From Pseudomonadota bacterium (GTDB taxonomy: Bacteria > Pseudomonadota > Alphaproteobacteria > Reyranellales > Reyranellaceae), in NCBI GenBank assembly GCA_018242505.1, contig JAFEBU010000040.1, positions 1 through 64,000 on the forward strand: DNA of 64,000 bases, given 5' to 3'. How positions within the stretch are numbered: position 1 is the stretch's first letter; every line of letters begins with the position of its first letter. The translations under genes were made by a program, and so were the position numbers. Under the pieces are notes generated by a model, which saw nothing but the letters and a program-made list of their open reading frames with translations, searched no databases and was not told where the DNA came from. Of this stretch, positions 35,206 to 42,099 are shown one piece after another.

Positions 35206-35691
35206 CTAAAACGACTTCACCATGTTGACCCTGGGATGAAGGTCGAGCCCGTGGTCGGGCGGACCGCGGCTCACGATCGCGAAGCCGTGCCGCTGGTAGA
35301 GGCGAATATTGGCCACCGCTATCTCGGCGGTCATCAGCGACAGGCCGCCAAGGCCGCGCGCTCGCGCCATCTCGTCGATCCGCTGCAACAGCCAGCTCCC
35401 GACGCCAGTACCCTGTCGCGCCGGATCGACAGCGATCTGGTGGATGTAGAGGTCTTTCTCCTGCAGTTTCGTCCTGACGGCACCGACGATGCGCTCGCCA
35501 TCCAAAGCGACGTAGACGTCGCCGCGCTCGAGTTCCGCCACAAATCGCTGCCACTCTTCGGCAAACCGAGCCGATCCTTCGGCAGGAAACTCGCGCCCCA
35601 AGGCGCGGACATAGGGCGTGAAGGCAGCGCGTATGACGCGCCCGACCTCTTCGCCCTCCGAAAGCATTGCCGTTCTGAAGGTCAGCATCAT
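35206..35691 (-). CDS. GNAT family N-acetyltransferase
   Basis: An acyl-CoA N-acyltransferase of about 161 residues. The acetyl-CoA pyrophosphate loop is DPARQGTGVGSWLL (R/Q-x-x-G-x-G/A pattern), with HQIAVDP before it and the typical motif B stretch ANIRLYQRHGF near the C-terminus. The acceptor substrate cannot be predicted. Starts at the paired ATGs 35691/35688 give a normal GNAT N-terminus (MLTFRTAM), but no good Shine-Dalgarno is visible. An in-frame TTG at 35784 would add 31 residues that do not look like the family. Confidence 0.82.
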   Translation of the reverse strand: MMLTFRTAMLSEGEEVGRVIRAAFTPYVRALGREFPAEGSARFAEEWQRFVAELERGDVYVALDGERIVGAVRTKLQEKDLYIHQIAVDPARQGTGVGSWLLQRIDEMARARGLGGLSLMTAEIAVANIRLYQRHGFAIVSRGPPDHGLDLHPRVNMVKSF

Positions 35692-35842
35692 GGACGCATA
35701 ATACCAAAACGCCCGCCAGTACGGGCCGGCGGACGCATCGTTCAATCCGTGGGAAGGCTTACGCCCTATCCAAACCTTGCTCAAGGCGGCCTCGCCGGAT
35801 GCTTACGTTGCAGATCAGAGTCCCAAAGGAATCTCTTTCTTG

Positions 35843-35930
35843 TCATCCTGAACGCAGCGAAGGATCCCATATCGATTGCAACAAGTGTGCGATTGAAATG
35901 TCATGAGGTCCTTCGCTGCCCTCAGGACGA
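35843..35930. repeat. Imperfect palindromic intergenic element (REP/ERIC-like)
   Basis: The arms TCATCCTGAACGCAGCGAAG (from 35843) and its counterpart reading GAGGTCCTTCGCTGCCCTCA (from 35905) match as inverted repeats at about 22 of 27 positions, with a ~35-nt loop. The core CCTGA..GCAGCGAAGGA is a form often seen in dispersed intergenic palindromes of GC-rich proteobacteria. It fills most of the gap between the GNAT and FAD oxidase genes and could fold as a hairpin ending either transcript. Confidence 0.6.
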
Positions 35931-35944
35931 AAATCCCGCCGCTA

Positions 35945-35985
35945 TTCGGACTTGTGGTGCCGTTAATCGGACTTGTGATTCCGAG
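35945..35985. repeat. Two direct repeats with 21-bp period
   Basis: CGGACTTGTG occurs at 35947 and again at 35968, exactly 21 bp apart, each within a longer TCGGACTTGTGRTKCCG-like unit. They lie just past the stop of the FAD oxidase gene. The spacing equals that of the repeats at 37846-37897, although the sequence differs. Confidence 0.5.
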
Positions 35986-35987
35986 CG

Positions 35988-37775
35988 CTAGAGGCGGGTG
36001 AAGCCGTCGGCGCTCCATTCCTCGCTGCCCGCGCAATGGTGGGCGAAGAACAATCCATCCGGGTCGTACTTTTTCTTCACGCCCTGCAGGCGGGTGTAGT
36101 TGTCGCCCCAGTAGGCACGCTGCCAATCCTTCTGGAAGTAGCTCGATTCGGCGAGGTAGGTGCCGGCCTCCGGGGCCACCTTGCGCATCTCGGCGAGCGT
36201 TGCGGCGACGTTGGCCGCTTCCTTGCGTGCCCGGGCGAGGTCGGGTTCGTGACGCAGTATGCCGGCAATGGCGGGCGGGCCGGAGGCCGAAGCGATGACC
36301 AGGGCAAAGGCGTCGATCACATCGGGATTCATCGGCGTGTCGCGCGCCGCCGAGAGCGCCTCCTGGGGTGCCCCGGCCAGCCCCTTGTTGAAGTGCAGCT
36401 GGAGCGACCACTGACGCGAGGCCTTGAACAGCGCCTCGACCAGACGCGCCTGCGCCTCGTCCGCCAGCAGCGCCTGCGGCAGCCAGACCGATTCGTAGTC
36501 GTGCACGTACCAGCCAGCCTCGCCGACGTTGGCGGCCCAGTAGACGGCGTCTTCCGGGGCGCCGGGCCGATCGTCGGAGCGGATGACCTGCGACAGGTTC
36601 TTCCTGAGGAAAGCCGCATCCCAGAAGAAGTGCGCAGGCGCGGCCATCGCCGCGAAGGGCGCGACCATCGTGTAATCGGAGGGTGATGCGGCGACCCAAT
36701 CGACGAACGGCTTCCAGGTCGCACTGGCCGTCGCCTGGTCGAGACCCTGGAACACCATGCTGATCTCCAAGACGTTGTTGCGACCGAAACGAACGGTCTC
36801 GCCCCAGTGCGGATTGAAGAGCCGCTCGCGATAGAAGGCCACGAACCGGGCAATCAGCCGCCGATAGGCGTCGTCGGAGTGGGCCTGGATCGCGCCGAAA
36901 GCACCGCCCAGGAAGGTGGGCAATTCGTGCGTCTTCAGGGTCACCCGCGTGATCACACCGAAATTGCCGCCTCCGCCGCCCTTCAACGCCCAGAAGAGAT
37001 CGGGATGGGTGCAGGCGTTGGCAATACGCACCTGGCCGTCGGCGGTGACGATCTCGGCTTCGAGCAGACTCGCCCCGGCCAGGCCGAACCGTTTGGAGAA
37101 GCTGCCGAAGCCGCCGCCCTGGACCAGGCCCGCGACGCCGACCGTACAACAGCCGCCACCCTGCACATAACGGCCGGTCTTGGTCACCGTGGCGTAAGCC
37201 TTGAGCCAGATGTTGCCCGCGCCGACGGAGACGGCGGGCTGAGGGGCGACGGAGCAGCCATGGGGCACGAACGCGTCGTGGATAGCAATCGCATCCAGGG
37301 GCCGCGTCCAGACCAGGAGGGAGTCAGGTGCATTCGAGGCTCCGAGATAGCTGTGACCACCGCCACGCACGACCAGGCGCAGCTTGTGTTCACGGGCAAA
37401 GGTGACGGCCGCGGCCACGTCGGCGGCATTGCGCGCCGCCACGGCATAAACGCTGGGCTGCGACGCCCAGGCGCCTGCCCAGCCGGTGGTTTGCGTCAGG
37501 GCGACGTTGTCGCGGATGAAATAGGGATTCTTGAACTCCTTGAAGACGGCGTCGCAGGCAGCAGGATCGTCCCCGTTGCGGCAGGCATCGAGGGGAGACT
37601 GCACTTTCATGAGGTGGCCGCCGATGCGATCGTTGAGTCGTTGCCACTGCGTCTGCGACGGCCAACCCGGATCGCCGGGCCGCACCCGCCGAAACGCACC
37701 GCCGCCTTGCGCGCGGGCGTCGGCCGACATCACCGAGAAGGCGCTGGCCATTTTGAAGAGATCGCGTCGCATCAT
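35988..37775 (-). CDS. Bicovalent FAD-linked oxidase (berberine-bridge/GOOX type)
   Basis: A 595-residue oxidoreductase of the PCMH-FAD family with a C-terminal BBE domain. The FAD pyrophosphate loop is VVRGGGHSYLG, where His141 would carry the 8-alpha-histidyl bond. Cys209 in GRYVQGGGCCTVGVAG fits the 6-S-cysteinyl bond, so bicovalent FAD is likely. The BBE end NYTRLQGVKKKYDPDGLFFAHH is typical. The N-terminus MMRRDLFKMASAFSVMSADARAQ has a twin-arginine-like motif, suggesting Tat export. The paired ATGs 37775/37772 follow GGAGG at good spacing. Substrates of such oxidases are often sugars or alkaloid-like compounds; here it is unknown. LytTR-like repeats lie in its upstream region. Confidence 0.87.
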   Translation of the reverse strand: MMRRDLFKMASAFSVMSADARAQGGGAFRRVRPGDPGWPSQTQWQRLNDRIGGHLMKVQSPLDACRNGDDPAACDAVFKEFKNPYFIRDNVALTQTTGWAGAWASQPSVYAVAARNAADVAAAVTFAREHKLRLVVRGGGHSYLGASNAPDSLLVWTRPLDAIAIHDAFVPHGCSVAPQPAVSVGAGNIWLKAYATVTKTGRYVQGGGCCTVGVAGLVQGGGFGSFSKRFGLAGASLLEAEIVTADGQVRIANACTHPDLFWALKGGGGGNFGVITRVTLKTHELPTFLGGAFGAIQAHSDDAYRRLIARFVAFYRERLFNPHWGETVRFGRNNVLEISMVFQGLDQATASATWKPFVDWVAASPSDYTMVAPFAAMAAPAHFFWDAAFLRKNLSQVIRSDDRPGAPEDAVYWAANVGEAGWYVHDYESVWLPQALLADEAQARLVEALFKASRQWSLQLHFNKGLAGAPQEALSAARDTPMNPDVIDAFALVIASASGPPAIAGILRHEPDLARARKEAANVAATLAEMRKVAPEAGTYLAESSYFQKDWQRAYWGDNYTRLQGVKKKYDPDGLFFAHHCAGSEEWSADGFTRL

Positions 37776-37845
37776 CGGCTCCTCCATCCATCGGATCGAT
37801 GGCCTCTTCCCTAGCCGCCAAGCCCTTGATGCGAGATCGAATTGT

Positions 37846-37897
37846 GACGACCGGCAGCTTGCCTGGGACGACCGGCATGCCCTTCAGGACAACCGGC
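37846..37897 (-). promoter_or_regulatory. Three 21-bp-phased direct repeats, candidate LytTR binding sites
   Basis: On the minus strand GCCGGTTGTC, GCCGGTCGTC and GCCGGTCGTC occur with starts exactly 21 bp apart (plus-strand positions 37888, 37867, 37846). CCGGTCGTC differs at one position from the CCGTTCGTC site of the LytTR protein AlgR, and LytTR proteins are known to bind 9-bp direct repeats about 21-22 bp apart. The array lies 23 bp beyond the stop of the LytTR gene and about 70-120 nt upstream of the FAD oxidase start, pointing to that gene as the target. Confidence 0.6.
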
Positions 37898-37919
37898 GTG
37901 CAGCCTGAGCTTCGCACGA

Positions 37920-38789
37920 TCAACTCCGTACCGGCGCCAGGGCCTCGAACCGCTGGCGATAGCGGCGGCTGAGGTTCACCTCGGCGCCATCCTGGAGACG
38001 GATGCGCCAGTCGCCGCTCACCCAGGGCGTCACCTCGGCGACGCGGGCGATGTTGACGAGGTGGGATTTGTGCACGCGGACGAACCGTTTCGGATCGAGC
38101 TCGCCTTCGAGTTTGGTGAGCGAGGATCGGATCTCGAACGTCTCGCCGCCGACATGCAGGATGGCATAATTGCCCGAAGCTTCGATCCAGTCGATGTCGG
38201 CCACGTCCACGACAACCTCGTTGCCGCCCCGCTTGCGCACCGCGAACCGCTCGGGCCGGACCGCTTCGGGTGGGACGGCCTCAGGCGCGACCGGCCGTGA
38301 CGGTGGATCGACGATGGTCGGTGCAGGCTGGGCCGCCCGGGCGTCTGCGCGCTCGAGCAGATAAGAGATGGCGACCACGGCGCCGCTCAGCAGGGCGTAG
38401 TTCACGACGTCCTTGCTGAGCTCATAGAGCAGCCGATCCAGGGTGAGCGGAAAGGAGTAACGCTCGCCCAGGATGCCGACGAACCACAACAATCGAAGGC
38501 CCGTCATCCCGGTCGTCCGGAGGAAGCTGAAGGGCACCAGCGCCGCGACATGGATCGCAAGATTGACGGGACCGCCCGAAATCGGCCGGTGACGGTGAAG
38601 CCAGTAAATCGCCGGCAGCATCGCCGCGACCATGCTGTGACTCGTCACTTCCAACGCGACGGCCCGCGCCAGGGTAACCCGGTTGTCGGCCATCTCGACA
38701 TAGGCATGGGCGAAGACCGAGATCGCGAGCATCACCGCCCAGATGAGCGGGACTCGCCAATCGAACGATCGTTTCGCGTCAGGGATCAT
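37920..38789 (-). CDS. Membrane-bound LytTR-domain transcriptional regulator
   Basis: A 289-residue protein with about four to five transmembrane segments in residues 12-145 (for example LIWAVMLAISVFAHAYV and VVNYALLSGAVVAISYLL). A proline-rich linker (about 152-180) follows, then a LytTR DNA-binding domain (about 182-285). The LytTR pattern is clear: VDVADIDWIEASGNYAILHVGGETFEIRSSLTKLEGEL, then FVRVHKSHLVNIARV and the terminal LSRRYRQRFEAL. There is no receiver domain, so the membrane part probably senses the signal directly. ATG at 38789 overlaps the PhaC-like stop (ATGA), so it is expressed with the polymer-synthase genes. Likely targets are the repeats at 37846-37897. Confidence 0.87.
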   Translation of the reverse strand: MIPDAKRSFDWRVPLIWAVMLAISVFAHAYVEMADNRVTLARAVALEVTSHSMVAAMLPAIYWLHRHRPISGGPVNLAIHVAALVPFSFLRTTGMTGLRLLWFVGILGERYSFPLTLDRLLYELSKDVVNYALLSGAVVAISYLLERADARAAQPAPTIVDPPSRPVAPEAVPPEAVRPERFAVRKRGGNEVVVDVADIDWIEASGNYAILHVGGETFEIRSSLTKLEGELDPKRFVRVHKSHLVNIARVAEVTPWVSGDWRIRLQDGAEVNLSRRYRQRFEALAPVRS

Positions 38790-39796
38790 CTTGCCTTCAG
38801 CCAGTCGATCAGCGGCGTCCAGCAGAGATCGCGTGCGCGTCCACTCACGATCATGCCGATGTGGCCGAGCGGCAGGTCGATACGGGTCACGTTGCGGAGC
38901 CCTCGCTCCGCATCGGCCAGCGCCGCGGCAGAGAGCGGCGGCACGATGCGATCGCCCGAAGGGATCATCACCAGCGACGGAACCTTGATCTTGCTGGGCA
39001 CGATGCGACGGCCCGCCACGACCCATCGGCCGGCACCCGGCAGGTTGTCGCCGTACCAGCCGACCAGGCATTCGCGTGTCACGGGTCCGGCGAGCGGCGC
39101 GCCCTCGTTGAGCCAGTCCTCGAGCAGCACGAATTCGCGCGCCTGCTCGCTTTCCTGGTCAAGACCGAGGAAACGGCCGAACTTCTTCATCGCGAGCCAC
39201 GGATCGAGCGACCAGAAGAGCGTCTGCAGGGCATCGACCGGCAATTCGCCGGCCTTGTCGGCGAGCTCGGCCAGCAACGGGCCGGCCGAGAGCAGGAAGG
39301 CATGGCCGGTCTTGTCGGCGTGGAAATCCCACGGCGTCGCCAACAAGGCGAGGCCCGCGACGCCGCGTGGCCGCAACGCCGACAGCGCCACGGTCAACGT
39401 GCCGCCCATGCAATAGCCCATCACCGCAGGCCGCCGACGCGCCCGCTTGGCGACGAAGGCGAGAGCGCGATCGAGCCGCGCGACGTAGGCCGCGAGATCG
39501 AAGCGCCGCTCCTCGGCATCGGGTGTTCCCCAATCGACCAGATACGGGCGCAGTCCCTGCGCCGCCATCGCCCGCAACAGGCTCTTCTCCGCGGTGAGAT
39601 CGAGGACCTCCCAGCGATTGATCAGCGACGGCACGACCAGGACGGCCCGCACGCCTTTGGCGCGAGCGGTGGCATGCGTGACGCCGAAATCCAAAAGACG
39701 CGTGTTCCCCTCGCGCCAGGCGGTCGGCGGATCTTCGAGCGTGCGATGAGTGGAATGTCGGCGATAGGCGAGCACGCCATCGGCCAGCCGACTCAT
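38786..39796 (-). CDS. phaC: Poly(3-hydroxyalkanoate) synthase PhaC-like protein (class III size)
   Basis: An alpha/beta hydrolase-fold polymer synthase of at least 336 residues, near the ~355 residues of class III PhaC and far shorter than class I (~590). All catalytic residues are visible: Cys129 in the lipase-like box GYCMGGT, the aspartate in IPSGDRIVPP, and the histidine in LPLGHIGMIV. VLVVPSLINRWEVLDL and YLVDWGTP are typical PHA-synthase segments. ATG at 39796 is the first start after the PhaE stop, but coding-like sequence continues upstream (EEFAALAAEAEALERR), so initiation may be at 39967 or 39976 inside the PhaE gene, or at a CTG. The upstream PhaE-like gene supports a class III enzyme. 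Confidence 0.82.
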   Translation of the reverse strand: MSRLADGVLAYRRHSTHRTLEDPPTAWREGNTRLLDFGVTHATARAKGVRAVLVVPSLINRWEVLDLTAEKSLLRAMAAQGLRPYLVDWGTPDAEERRFDLAAYVARLDRALAFVAKRARRRPAVMGYCMGGTLTVALSALRPRGVAGLALLATPWDFHADKTGHAFLLSAGPLLAELADKAGELPVDALQTLFWSLDPWLAMKKFGRFLGLDQESEQAREFVLLEDWLNEGAPLAGPVTRECLVGWYGDNLPGAGRWVVAGRRIVPSKIKVPSLVMIPSGDRIVPPLSAAALADAERGLRNVTRIDLPLGHIGMIVSGRARDLCWTPLIDWLKAR

Positions 39797-39893
39797 CCGA
39801 CGCCCGATCTCACGACGAAGTGATGCCTCGAACTGGCCGTCGCCCGCCCGCCTTTCCAGGGCTTCGGCTTCGGCGGCCAGGGCGGCAAACTCT

Positions 39894-40235
39894 TCAGGAC
39901 GGCCGGAGCTTGGCCTCGAGTTCGGCGATCCGTGCTTCCAGAGCCGCCACGCGCTTTCGCAACTCATCCATGTCATCAGAGCCGTGCCCAGATGAAGCGG
40001 CAGAGGGCGCGGTCCCAGGCGCTGAGGCCGAGGGAGTGGGGGCGGCATGACCGCCAGATTGGGCGGCCTGTATGACAGACGCAACCTGCGCATTCGCGGC
40101 CGCAAACAGGCGGGCGATCTGCTCCGTCAGTGCAGGATCGGCCGCCAGACCGGAGAGCTGGCTTTGCCACAAATCGAGGTATCGCCGGGCCAATTGGTCG
40201 AATTCACCCGTCAGGTCGTTCTTCTCGGAGCCCAT
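39894..40235 (-). CDS. Short PhaE-like subunit of PHA synthase
   Basis: A 113-residue protein (119 if ATG 40253 is used). The N-terminal helix DLTGEFDQLARRYLDLWQSQLSGLAADP and the middle LTEQIARLFAAANAQ resemble PhaE/phasin-like proteins that pair with PhaC. A Ala/Pro/Ser-rich linker follows, then a C-terminal coiled coil DELRKRVAALEARIAELEAKL. Canonical PhaE is about 350 residues, so this is a much reduced form. It directly precedes, and may overlap, the PhaC-like gene, as phaE does in class III operons in which it activates PhaC. Assigned from pattern and position, so moderate confidence. Confidence 0.6.
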   Translation of the reverse strand: MGSEKNDLTGEFDQLARRYLDLWQSQLSGLAADPALTEQIARLFAAANAQVASVIQAAQSGGHAAPTPSASAPGTAPSAASSGHGSDDMDELRKRVAALEARIAELEAKLRPS

Positions 40236-40290
40236 GCCGCCACTATAACCCATTGCCGCAGCGGCGCTTCTTCGCAGCCGCCCAGCTTAC

Positions 40291-40347
40291 TTGTCGCACT
40301 GCGGCATCGGCGCTAAGGTCGTCCGCGTGGGAGTGAACGAGCGTTCA
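40291..40347 (+). promoter_or_regulatory. Candidate phaR promoter with operator palindrome
   Basis: TTGTCG (40291-40296) and TAAGGT (40314-40319) are spaced by 17 nt in the divergent gap before phaR. TGAACG-AG-CGTTCA (40334-40347), a perfect 6-bp inverted repeat, would overlap the start of the transcript. The hexamers are weak matches. The palindrome suggests repression, possibly autoregulation, although the known PhaR sites are TGC-rich and different. Confidence 0.38.
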
Positions 40348-40371
40348 GCGTACTGCAAAGGAGCGCAGCGT

Positions 40372-41010
40372 ATGGCCGATCAGTCACCGGAAAGCAGCGC
40401 CAAGCCGGCCCCTGTCGTCATCAAGAAATACGCGAACCGGCGGCTCTACAATACCGCCACCTCCGCCTATGTGACGCTCGACCATCTGTCGCAAATGGTA
40501 AAGGACAAGACGGATTTCGTCGTCTACGACGCCAAGACCGGCGAGGACATCACCCGCTCGGTTTTGACCCAGATCATCTTCGAGGAAGAGAGCAAGGGCG
40601 GCCAGACGCTGCTGCCGATTCCCTTCCTGCGCCAGCTCATCTCCTTCTACGGCGACAGCCTGCAGGGCGTGGTGCCGCAGTACCTCGAAATGTCGATGAC
40701 CCAGTTCGCCCGCAACCAGGAACAGATGCGGCACTATCTGCAGAACGCCTTTGGCTTCAACCCGTTCCAGCAGTTCGAGTCGATGGGCAAGCAGAACATG
40801 GCGATGTTCGAGCAGGCGATGCGGATGTTCAATCCGTTCGGCGCCGGGCAGAACCCGCCGACGACGAATGCACCCCCACATGCCAACGGCGCCGAAGGCA
40901 AGCCCACACCACCGGCAACGCCGGCCGACAAGGGCGAGGTCATCGATGACCTGAAGCGCAAGCTCGATGAGTTGCAGAGCCAGCTCACGGAGCTCAGCAA
41001 GAAGTCCTGA
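40372..41010 (+). CDS. phaR: Polyhydroxyalkanoate synthesis regulator PhaR
   Basis: A 212-residue PhaR protein, which represses phasin and often pha genes and is released on binding nascent polymer. The N-terminal DNA-binding domain VVIKKYANRRLYNTATSAYVTLDHLSQMVKD (residues 15-45) and TGEDITRSVLTQIIFEEE (about 56-73) are diagnostic. The middle (FLRQLISFYGDSLQGVVPQYLEMSMTQFARNQEQMRHYLQ) is the PHB-accumulation regulatory domain. The last ~50 residues are a proline-rich linker and a coiled coil (DLKRKLDELQSQLTELSKKS) that resembles the coil of the neighbouring PhaE-like protein. AAAGGAGCG precedes the ATG. It is divergent from the phaE-like/phaC genes. Confidence 0.95.
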   Translation: MADQSPESSAKPAPVVIKKYANRRLYNTATSAYVTLDHLSQMVKDKTDFVVYDAKTGEDITRSVLTQIIFEEESKGGQTLLPIPFLRQLISFYGDSLQGVVPQYLEMSMTQFARNQEQMRHYLQNAFGFNPFQQFESMGKQNMAMFEQAMRMFNPFGAGQNPPTTNAPPHANGAEGKPTPPATPADKGEVIDDLKRKLDELQSQLTELSKKS

Positions 41011-41016
41011 CGCGGG

Positions 41017-41208
41017 ATGAGCAAGATCGCGCCGCCATCGCGGCCGCCACGGGTGATCTCGCCCTGCATCGGCGTATGCACGATCGAGCCCCGCAGTCCC
41101 TATTGCATCGGCTGCAAGCGCACCATCGACGAGATCGGCCGCTGGGTGATCATGGACGACACCGAGCGGCGTCGCATCCTCGACGAGTTGCCGACACGGT
41201 CGACTTGA
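41017..41208 (+). CDS. DUF1289 family small cysteine-rich protein
   Basis: A 63-residue protein matching DUF1289: SPCIGVCTIEPRSPYCIGCKRTIDEIGRW (residues 15-43) with the four-cysteine pattern C-x4-C-x8-C-x2-C and the invariant T-x-x-E-I-x-x-W. The cysteines probably bind iron or zinc; E. coli YdhL/Fe-binding homologues are known only as uncharacterised proteins. It begins 6 nt after phaR and is most likely co-transcribed with it. Function unknown. Confidence 0.9.
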   Translation: MSKIAPPSRPPRVISPCIGVCTIEPRSPYCIGCKRTIDEIGRWVIMDDTERRRILDELPTRST

Positions 41209-41214
41209 GCCGGA

Positions 41215-42024
41215 TCAACGTCCCTTGAAGCTCGGCTTGCGCTTCTCGCGGAAGGCGGACGTTCCTTCCTTGTAGTCCTCGGTGAGGCCGGTCAGCACGT
41301 TCTGGTCGGCATCCATGTGGGCGGCAAGATCGTCGAGCGCATGGGCAAGCCGATTGACCGAGAGCTTGGTCATGCGCACCGGGATCGGCGGCTGACGGGC
41401 GATGCGTTCGGCAAAGGCCATAGCGGCCGAGAACGCCTGGCCGTCCTCGACCACCTTCTCCACCAATCGCCATTCGAGCGCTTCGGCGGCGCCGATTCGG
41501 TCCGAGGCCAGGATCACCGCCTGCTTGGTGCGCGCCGGCCCCATCAGCGCCAGCATGCGCGGGATCGAGCCCCAGCTCATGTTCATGCCGAGCTCGACCT
41601 CGGGAATACGGAAATGCGCACCCTTCCCGCAAAAGCGGAAATCGAGCGCGACAGCCAGCGCCGCGCCACCACCGATGCAATGGCCTTCGATCGCCGCGAT
41701 CGTCACCTGGTCCATGTCCTGCCACGCCTTGCACAACCTCGGCCCGAGACGTTGACGATGGATGCGCTCGCCGATCGGCAGGGGTGTGCGCTGCCAGGCT
41801 TCGGGATCCTTGAGATCGAAGCCGGCGGAGAAGGCCTTGGCGGAGCCCGTGAGGATGACGACGGATGTCTCCAGATCGTCCTCGAAGTCGCGCGGCACAT
41901 CCTTGAGCTCGCGCATCGCCGCCTGGCTCAGCGCGTTGATGTCGTCGCCCCGATCGAAGCGCACGACCGCGACACGCCCCTCCGGACCCAGCCCTTTCTC
42001 GACCTTGACGAAGCGTCGCTCCAT
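41215..42024 (-). CDS. Enoyl-CoA hydratase/isomerase (crotonase) family protein
   Basis: A 269-residue crotonase-fold protein. The acyl-CoA oxyanion hole is formed by GSAKAFSAGFDLKD (about residues 60-73) and IEGHCIGGGAALAVALDFRF (about 114-133). The position of the first catalytic glutamate is normally in the GGG-A helix region, and PEVELGMNMSWGS (about 143-155) supplies the second acidic site. The substrate may be any of several enoyl- or isomerisable acyl-CoA esters. The 3' end lies 6 nt from the convergent DUF1289 gene. Divergent from the D-aminopeptidase-like gene. Confidence 0.87.
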   Translation of the reverse strand: MERRFVKVEKGLGPEGRVAVVRFDRGDDINALSQAAMRELKDVPRDFEDDLETSVVILTGSAKAFSAGFDLKDPEAWQRTPLPIGERIHRQRLGPRLCKAWQDMDQVTIAAIEGHCIGGGAALAVALDFRFCGKGAHFRIPEVELGMNMSWGSIPRMLALMGPARTKQAVILASDRIGAAEALEWRLVEKVVEDGQAFSAAMAFAERIARQPPIPVRMTKLSVNRLAHALDDLAAHMDADQNVLTGLTEDYKEGTSAFREKRKPSFKGR

Positions 42025-42099
42025 GCATTCCTCCCGTGTTCGGGTGACGGTAGCGCTCTCGCTTTACAAGAGCGAGCTGTCCGGGCTTCACTCGTCCTC

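Noticed and set aside
37390..37923. A 177-codon frame with a 7-residue repeat covering the 21-bp repeats
   Set aside because: Most of it is an out-of-frame shadow of the FAD oxidase; the repeat is better explained as DNA-binding sites. The alternative cannot be fully excluded.
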